Source of the DNA: Xanthomonas sp. | Lineage (GTDB): Bacteria > Pseudomonadota > Gammaproteobacteria > Xanthomonadales > Xanthomonadaceae | Reading direction: 5' to 3' | Length of the DNA stretch: 38,963 nucleotides | NCBI GenBank assembly: GCA_018262705.1 | Contig: JADFDQ010000017.1 | Span: 1 to 38,963 of the forward strand | Position numbers and translations under genes: made by a program | Notes under the pieces: generated by a model | What the model was told of the DNA's origin: nothing | The model's database searches: none | Seen by the model: the letters and a program-made list of their open reading frames with translations, nothing else | Shown here: in pieces, positions 35,120 through 38,963 of the stretch | Numbering within the stretch: position 1 is the stretch's first letter | Layout: each line of letters starts with the position of its first letter

Positions 35120-36280
35120 TCAGGCAAGGAACAGCGCGATCGCGTCGTTGGCGAAACGCAGCCCGAGCGGGGTCGGTCGCAGCCAGTCCGGATCCCCGTC
35201 CAGCCAGCCGTTGGCACGGGCCACAGCCAAGCGTTCTTCGATGGCGGCACGCGGCAGCCCGGTGACTGCTTCGAAGCTGGCCATCGACACGCCCGCGTTC
35301 AGGCGCAGCGCGTTGAGCATGAAGTCGAACGGCAGGCGCTTGGGGTCGAGCGTCTCTTCGCCCTCGATCGCCTCTGCGTTGCCCGCCTTGGCCATGTAGG
35401 CGTTGGGCAGCTTGGTTTTCCAGCGCCGCAGCACCCGATTCTCCGAAGGCAGGGTCAGTTTGCCGTGGGCACCGGCGCCGATGCCGAGGTAGTCGCCGAA
35501 AGTCCAGTAATTCAGGTTGTGGGCGCACTGGCGACCTTCGCGGGCGTAAGCGCTGACCTCGTACTGCGCGAAACCCGCCTGCGCCAGCCGCGCCTGGCAG
35601 GCGTCCTGAATGTCCCAGGCGCTGTCGATGTCGGGAATGCCGGCCGGTGGTCGCGCACCGAATTTCGTCCCTTCCTCGAGCGTGAGCTGGTAGTGGCTGA
35701 TGTGGGCCGGCTGCAGGGCAGTGGCGCGTTCGACGTCGTCGATGGCCTTCGCCAACGTCTGCTTCGGCAACGCATACATCAGGTCGAGATTGATGTTGTC
35801 GAAACCGGCGTCCTGCGCGGACTTGACCGCGCGCTGGGCATCGCCGCTGGAATGGATTCGGCCGAGCTGTTGCAGGCTGGCGTCGTCGAAGCTCTGCACG
35901 CCGATGCTCAGGCGGTTGACGCCGGCCTTGCGGTAGCCGGGAAACGGGCCGTGTTCGAGCGTGCCGGGATTGGCTTCGAGGCTGATTTCCGCATTCGGCG
36001 CGATGCGCAGCCGCGCGCTGGCCTGCTGCAGAAAGCGGTCGATCGCCGCCGGCGGAAACAGCGAGGGCGTGCCGCCGCCGAAAAAGACGCTATGGACGAC
36101 GCGGCCCCAGACCAGCGGCAGGTCGTATTCCAGATCGGCGATCAGGGCATCGACGTAGGCATCGAACGGCAGCGCGTCGCGCTGCTGGTGTGAATTGAAA
36201 TCGCAGTACGGGCATTTGCGCACGCACCACGGAAGGTGGACGTACAGGGACAGCGGCGGGGCGGTGAGCATGGCGTTCAT
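35120..36280 (-). CDS. hemW: HemW heme chaperone (radical SAM)
   Basis: HemW, formerly called oxygen-independent coproporphyrinogen oxidase-like, binds heme and a 4Fe-4S cluster and is thought to deliver heme to respiratory enzymes. The radical SAM motif CVRKCPYC (C-x3-C-x2-C, about residues 19-26) is followed by FFGGGTPSLF, EANPGTLE and NLDLMYALPKQT. GIGAGAHGKL and the C-terminal HemN_C-like domain complete a protein of 386 aa. Extra cysteine ligands of true HemN are absent, supporting HemW. The start at 36280 directly abuts a hairpin element with no separate ribosome binding site. ATG 36271 is an alternative. rph-rdgB-hemW is the operon order. Confidence 0.95.
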   Translation of the reverse strand: MNAMLTAPPLSLYVHLPWCVRKCPYCDFNSHQQRDALPFDAYVDALIADLEYDLPLVWGRVVHSVFFGGGTPSLFPPAAIDRFLQQASARLRIAPNAEISLEANPGTLEHGPFPGYRKAGVNRLSIGVQSFDDASLQQLGRIHSSGDAQRAVKSAQDAGFDNINLDLMYALPKQTLAKAIDDVERATALQPAHISHYQLTLEEGTKFGARPPAGIPDIDSAWDIQDACQARLAQAGFAQYEVSAYAREGRQCAHNLNYWTFGDYLGIGAGAHGKLTLPSENRVLRRWKTKLPNAYMAKAGNAEAIEGEETLDPKRLPFDFMLNALRLNAGVSMASFEAVTGLPRAAIEERLAVARANGWLDGDPDWLRPTPLGLRFANDAIALFLA

Positions 36281-36355
36281 TGTAGGAGCGCATCGAGGCC
36301 ACAGGCCGAGAGGCGCGAAATGACGCTAATCGCGCCCCTGCGGTGCGCTCCTACA
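36281..36355. repeat. REP-like hairpin filling the rdgB-hemW junction
   Basis: TGTAGGAGCGCA (36281-36292) and TGCGCTCCTACA (36344-36355) are perfect 12-bp inverted arms enclosing 51 bp of GC-rich, partly self-complementary DNA. On the minus strand the element supplies the rdgB stop codon (TAG, 36353-36351) and ends exactly at the hemW ATG. The arm sequence is typical of dispersed palindromes in xanthomonad genomes; a related head occurs at 1380. Confidence 0.8.
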
Positions 36356-36932
36356 GGAGCTTCTCGCGCAGCGTTGCCAGCGCAATGCCGCGGTGGCTGT
36401 CGCGGTTTTTGACTTCGGGCGTGAGTTCGGCGGAACTGCAGCCGTGCGTGGGCGAAAAGAACACCGGGTCGTAGCCGAAGCCGCGCTGGCCGCGGCGTTC
36501 GCGCAGGATGCGGCCTTCCCACACGCCTTCGGCGATCAGCGGCAGCGGATCGTCGGGGTGGCGCAGCAGCACCAGCACGCAGACAAAGCGCGCGCTGCGC
36601 TGCGCGTCGGGAACATCCGCGAGTTCGCGCAGCAGGCGGTCGTTGTTGGCTTCGTTGTCGCCGTGCGCGCCGGCATAGCGCGCCGAGTGCAACCCCGGCG
36701 CACCGTCGAGAGCGTCCACGCACAGACCGGAATCGTCGGCCAGCGCCGGCAGCCCGGCGGCTGTGGCGGCGTGGCGTGCCTTGATCAGCGCGTTTTCGAC
36801 AAAGCTCAGCCCGGTTTCCTTTGCATCGCCGACGCCGAATTCCGACTGCGCGTGCAGCTCGAATCCATCGCCCAGCAACGCGCGCAATTCGGCGAGTTTG
36901 CCGGGGTTGGAGGAGGCGAGAACGAGTTTCAT
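36351..36932 (-). CDS. rdgB: RdgB/HAM1 non-canonical purine NTP pyrophosphatase
   Basis: Hydrolyses dITP, XTP and related rogue nucleotides to keep them out of DNA and RNA. Family motifs are [15 protein letters not shown] at the N terminus, [14 protein letters not shown] (about 43-56), the catalytic [24 protein letters not shown] split over 65-88, and GFGYDPVFF (about 151-159). The length of 193 aa is normal. Its stop codon is the TAG within the TGTAGGAGCGC arm of the junction hairpin. The last residues EKLL precede it, as expected for the family, so the element did not remove conserved sequence. It lies downstream of rph, with a 181-bp gap. Confidence 0.96.
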   Translation of the reverse strand: MKLVLASSNPGKLAELRALLGDGFELHAQSEFGVGDAKETGLSFVENALIKARHAATAAGLPALADDSGLCVDALDGAPGLHSARYAGAHGDNEANNDRLLRELADVPDAQRSARFVCVLVLLRHPDDPLPLIAEGVWEGRILRERRGQRGFGYDPVFFSPTHGCSSAELTPEVKNRDSHRGIALATLREKLL

Positions 36933-37029
36933 CGAGCGGATCCCTGCGCGGCGTGGTACTCAGGCACCTTCGCATTATCGCGTGCGGGCGCCGCATTGGC
37001 GCCGATGGGAACGGGGATAGAACCCCGTC

Positions 37030-37049
37030 ATCCCGGCGAAAGCCGGGAT
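37030..37049. repeat. GAAA-loop palindrome of the 'gtcatcccgg' class
   Basis: ATCCCGGC (37030-37037) and GCCGGGAT (37042-37049) form a perfect eight-base stem with a GAAA tetraloop, preceded by CGTC and followed by CCAG. This dispersed intergenic hairpin is common in several proteobacteria. It lies in the 181-bp space between rph and rdgB. The remaining space holds no gene. Confidence 0.65.
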
Positions 37050-37113
37050 CCAGCATTTCGATGGCTCAGCAGCATGGTTGGTTTGACAAATCCTGACCCG
37101 CGTCAAGACCGCT

Positions 37114-37854
37114 TCATGCCCCCAGCGCCGCCCTTTGCGCCGCGAACAATTGCGCGCAGCCCTGCTGTGCCAGCGCCAGCAGGGCGTCGAGTTCGTCGCG
37201 ACGGAAGGCGTGGCCCTCGGCGGTGCCCTGCAATTCGATGAAGCCGCCGCCGTCGTTCATCACCACGTTCATGTCGGTGTCGCAGGCGCTGTCCTCGGCG
37301 TAGTCGAGATCGAGCACCGGCACGCCGCCGACGATCCCGACCGAGACCGCCGCCACCGCACCGACAATTGGCGAGCGGCGCTGCTGGCGCGGCTTAATTG
37401 CGCCGGAGGCGATCAAGCCTTCGACCGCATCGACCAGCGCCACGTAGGCGCCGGTGATCGCCGCGGTGCGGGTGCCGCCGTCGGCCTGCAGCACGTCGCA
37501 GTCGAGGGTGATGCTGCGTTCGCCGAGCAGTTTGCGGTCGACGCAGGCGCGCAGCGAACGTCCGATCAGGCGCTGGATTTCAAGCGTGCGCCCGCCCTGC
37601 TTGCCGCGCGCGGCCTCGCGGTCGCTGCGGGTGTGGGTGGAGCGCGGGAGCATGCCGTATTCGGCGGTCAGCCAGCCTTCTTCCTTGCCGCGCAGGAACG
37701 CTGGCACCCGGTTTTCGACGCTGGCGGTGCACAACACGCGGGTGTCGCCGAAGCTCACCAGCACCGAACCTTCGGCGTGGCGGGTGTAGCCACGGACGAT
37801 TTCGACGGTGCGCAATGCGTCGGGGGAACGGCCACTGGGACGGGGCGAAGTCAT
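37114..37854 (-). CDS. rph: ribonuclease PH
   Basis: Phosphate-dependent 3'-exoribonuclease that trims tRNA 3' ends; works as a hexamer. The N terminus [15 protein letters not shown] is the family opening. [30 protein letters not shown], the tRNA-binding [18 protein letters not shown] and the phosphate/metal region [18 protein letters not shown] follow. The length of 246 aa is slightly longer than the E. coli enzyme at the C terminus. It is divergent from yicC across 67 bp, as in E. coli, and followed on its strand by rdgB. Confidence 0.97.
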   Translation of the reverse strand: MTSPRPSGRSPDALRTVEIVRGYTRHAEGSVLVSFGDTRVLCTASVENRVPAFLRGKEEGWLTAEYGMLPRSTHTRSDREAARGKQGGRTLEIQRLIGRSLRACVDRKLLGERSITLDCDVLQADGGTRTAAITGAYVALVDAVEGLIASGAIKPRQQRRSPIVGAVAAVSVGIVGGVPVLDLDYAEDSACDTDMNVVMNDGGGFIELQGTAEGHAFRRDELDALLALAQQGCAQLFAAQRAALGA

Positions 37855-37921
37855 CGAGACAACCAGAAATCAACGGGCCGGTAGATTACCATTCGCGTTT
37901 CCTCCGACCTTGGCTCACACG

Positions 37922-38782
37922 ATGCCGATCCGCAGCATGACCGCCAGCGCCACCGCCGAGCGCACGACCGCGTGGGGCATGCTCGGCTGCGAGCTGCGTG
38001 CGGTCAACCACCGTTTCCTCGAGTTCGGCGTGCGCCTGCCCGAGGAACTGCGCGCGTTCGAAGCGGCGCTGCGCGAGCGAGTGTCGGCGCGGGTGTCGCG
38101 CGGGAAACTGGATCTTGTTTTACGTTTTCGCGCGACGGCTGGTGCCCAGCTTGCGCTGGATGAAGCGGTCGTGGCGCGACTGGGGGAACTGGCGCGCAGC
38201 CTCGACGCGCATTTCCCGCAGCTGCACGTCGAGTTCACCGAGTTGTTGGAGTTTCCGGGCGTGCTGCAGATCGCCGGCATCGACGCCGAAGCCCTGCAGG
38301 GGGAGGCGCTGGCGCTGCTGGATGCGGCGCTCGATGCCTTCGTCGCGGCGCGTGAGCGCGAGGGCGAAAAGCTGGCAATGGCGATCCGCGAGCGCGCGCT
38401 GCGCGTCGCCCAGATCGTGACCGAAGTGCGCACGCTGGTGCCGCAGATCCGCGCCGGCCAGCGCCAAAAACTGGAGGCGCGGCTGGCCGATCTCGCGCAG
38501 CCGGTCGATCCCGGCCGGCTCGAACAGGAACTGGTGCTGTGGCTGCAAAAGCTCGACGTGGACGAGGAACTTGACCGGCTGTCCAGTCACGTCGACGAAC
38601 TGCAGCGGGTGCTGGGGCAGACCGGCCCGGTCGGACGCCGGCTGGATTTTCTGCTGCAGGAGTTCAACCGCGAGGCCAACACGCTGGGCAGCAAGTCGGT
38701 GGACGCACGCACCAGCAATGCTTCGGTCGAACTGAAGGTGTTGATCGACCAGATTCGCGAGCAGATCCAGAATATCGAGTGA
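37922..38782 (+). CDS. yicC: YicC-family endoribonuclease
   Basis: YicC-type endoribonuclease, 286 aa. In E. coli it helps degrade small RNAs such as RyhB. The protein opens IRSMTASATAERTTAWG and carries NHRFLEFGVRLPEELRAFE. It ends with the signature RRLDFLLQEFNREANTLGSKS and the C-terminal RNA-binding-like VELKVLIDQIREQIQNIE. The start at 37922 matches the family; the frame extends upstream into rph's leader and is discarded. It is divergent from rph. The stop codon is directly followed by G-rich heptad repeats, so its transcript 3' end lies in repetitive DNA. Confidence 0.95.
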   Translation: MPIRSMTASATAERTTAWGMLGCELRAVNHRFLEFGVRLPEELRAFEAALRERVSARVSRGKLDLVLRFRATAGAQLALDEAVVARLGELARSLDAHFPQLHVEFTELLEFPGVLQIAGIDAEALQGEALALLDAALDAFVAAREREGEKLAMAIRERALRVAQIVTEVRTLVPQIRAGQRQKLEARLADLAQPVDPGRLEQELVLWLQKLDVDEELDRLSSHVDELQRVLGQTGPVGRRLDFLLQEFNREANTLGSKSVDARTSNASVELKVLIDQIREQIQNIE

Positions 38783-38824
38783 GGGCAGGGGGCAGGGACC
38801 GGGGACTAGGGACCGGGGACCGGG
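38783..38824 (+). repeat. six degenerate G-rich heptads after yicC
   Basis: Starting on the base after the yicC stop, six seven-base units follow without gaps: GGGCAGG twice, GACCGGG, GACTAGG, then GACCGGG twice. They read in the opposite sense to the pure heptads at 38887-38963, with a 62-bp spacer between, giving an inverted arrangement. Confidence 0.75.
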
Positions 38825-38886
38825 AAAACGGGGTTCGCGGATTGAGTTGGAAACCGATACATCCAAAGAAAGTGCGAGAAAATCCT

Positions 38887-38963
38887 CCCTGTCCCCTGTC
38901 CCCTGTCCCCTGTCCCCTGTCCCCTGTCCCCTGTCCCCTGTCCCCTGTCCCCTGTCCCCTGTC
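38887..38963 (+). repeat. pure CCCTGTC tandem repeat at the window end
   Basis: Eleven perfect copies of CCCTGTC occupy the last 77 bases and run off the window, so the true length is unknown. On the minus strand the array is (GACAGGG)n with repeated runs of four G, a sequence able to form G-quadruplexes. No gene is present here. Confidence 0.95.

Noticed and set aside
33871-35265. 464-codon plus-strand frame opposite DUF1631
   Set aside because: No domain or ribosome site; DUF1631 on the minus strand is full length with a good ribosome site.
38887-38963. CRISPR array
   Set aside because: Units are seven bases, contiguous and without spacers, so it is a simple tandem repeat.

Overview
The window is GC-rich chromosomal DNA from a gammaproteobacterium, most likely of the Xanthomonadales/Lysobacterales (Xanthomonas, Lysobacter, Rhodanobacter relatives). 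The grounds are the gene order pcm-like/tolC beside waaA, the block ZapB-like/zapA/6S RNA/ygfA next to ygfB-pepP, the order rph-rdgB-hemW with yicC divergent from rph, a DUF1631-PilZ pair, and repetitive elements of the 'TGTAGGAGCGC' and G-rich heptad kinds. I see no phage, plasmid, insertion sequence, CRISPR or tRNA. Almost every base lies in or beside a housekeeping or envelope gene, so this looks like core chromosome.

Layout. 1-7.4 kb (mostly +): a di-heme ferric-reductase-like flavoprotein, a YdeI/DUF1801 protein, an ADP-ribosylglycohydrolase, a secreted SH3-like protein, a membrane-anchored TolB-like/TPR protein and an overlapping PYROXD2-like FAD oxidoreductase. 7.5-12.8 kb: a Ycf46-type AAA ATPase (-) divergent from glnE (+), which converges on an ELM1-family gene (-). 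12.9-15.7 kb (+): a RutE-type nitroreductase behind a visible promoter, a YceI lipoprotein, a pirin, a tiny secreted tandem-repeat protein and a CHCC zinc-finger protein. 15.7-23.4 kb: envelope genes (GT4 glycosyltransferase, O-antigen-ligase-like membrane protein, LpxL-type acyltransferase, waaA, TolC), plus a Pcm-like methyltransferase and a TetR regulator with a palindromic operator.

23.4-32.3 kb: rpiA, an EVE-domain protein, ygfA, 6S RNA, zapA and a ZapB-like gene, and a PAS-GGDEF-EAL protein, all on the minus strand. Then come ygfB-pepP (+), DUF1304 (-) and pepQ (-). 32.3-38.9 kb: PilZ and DUF1631 (overlapping), hemW, rdgB and rph (all -), then yicC (+). The window ends inside a pure heptanucleotide tandem repeat.

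How the genes work together. One theme is LPS/lipid A and outer-membrane assembly (15.7-21.9 kb). Another is cyclic-di-GMP: a GGDEF/EAL enzyme and a PilZ protein with an intact binding motif. A third is RNA and nucleotide quality control (rph, rdgB, yicC, 6S RNA). The most unusual items are the Tyr-periodic secreted repeat protein (15061-15399), which resembles the 'septoil knot'/DUF6150 family; the G-rich heptad repeats, one set of which is translated as the tail of WaaA; and a 75-bp hairpin element that forms the whole junction between rdgB and hemW. I found no convincing multi-gene system of unknown type. The annotations rest on motif recognition by eye and on family memory, not on searches.
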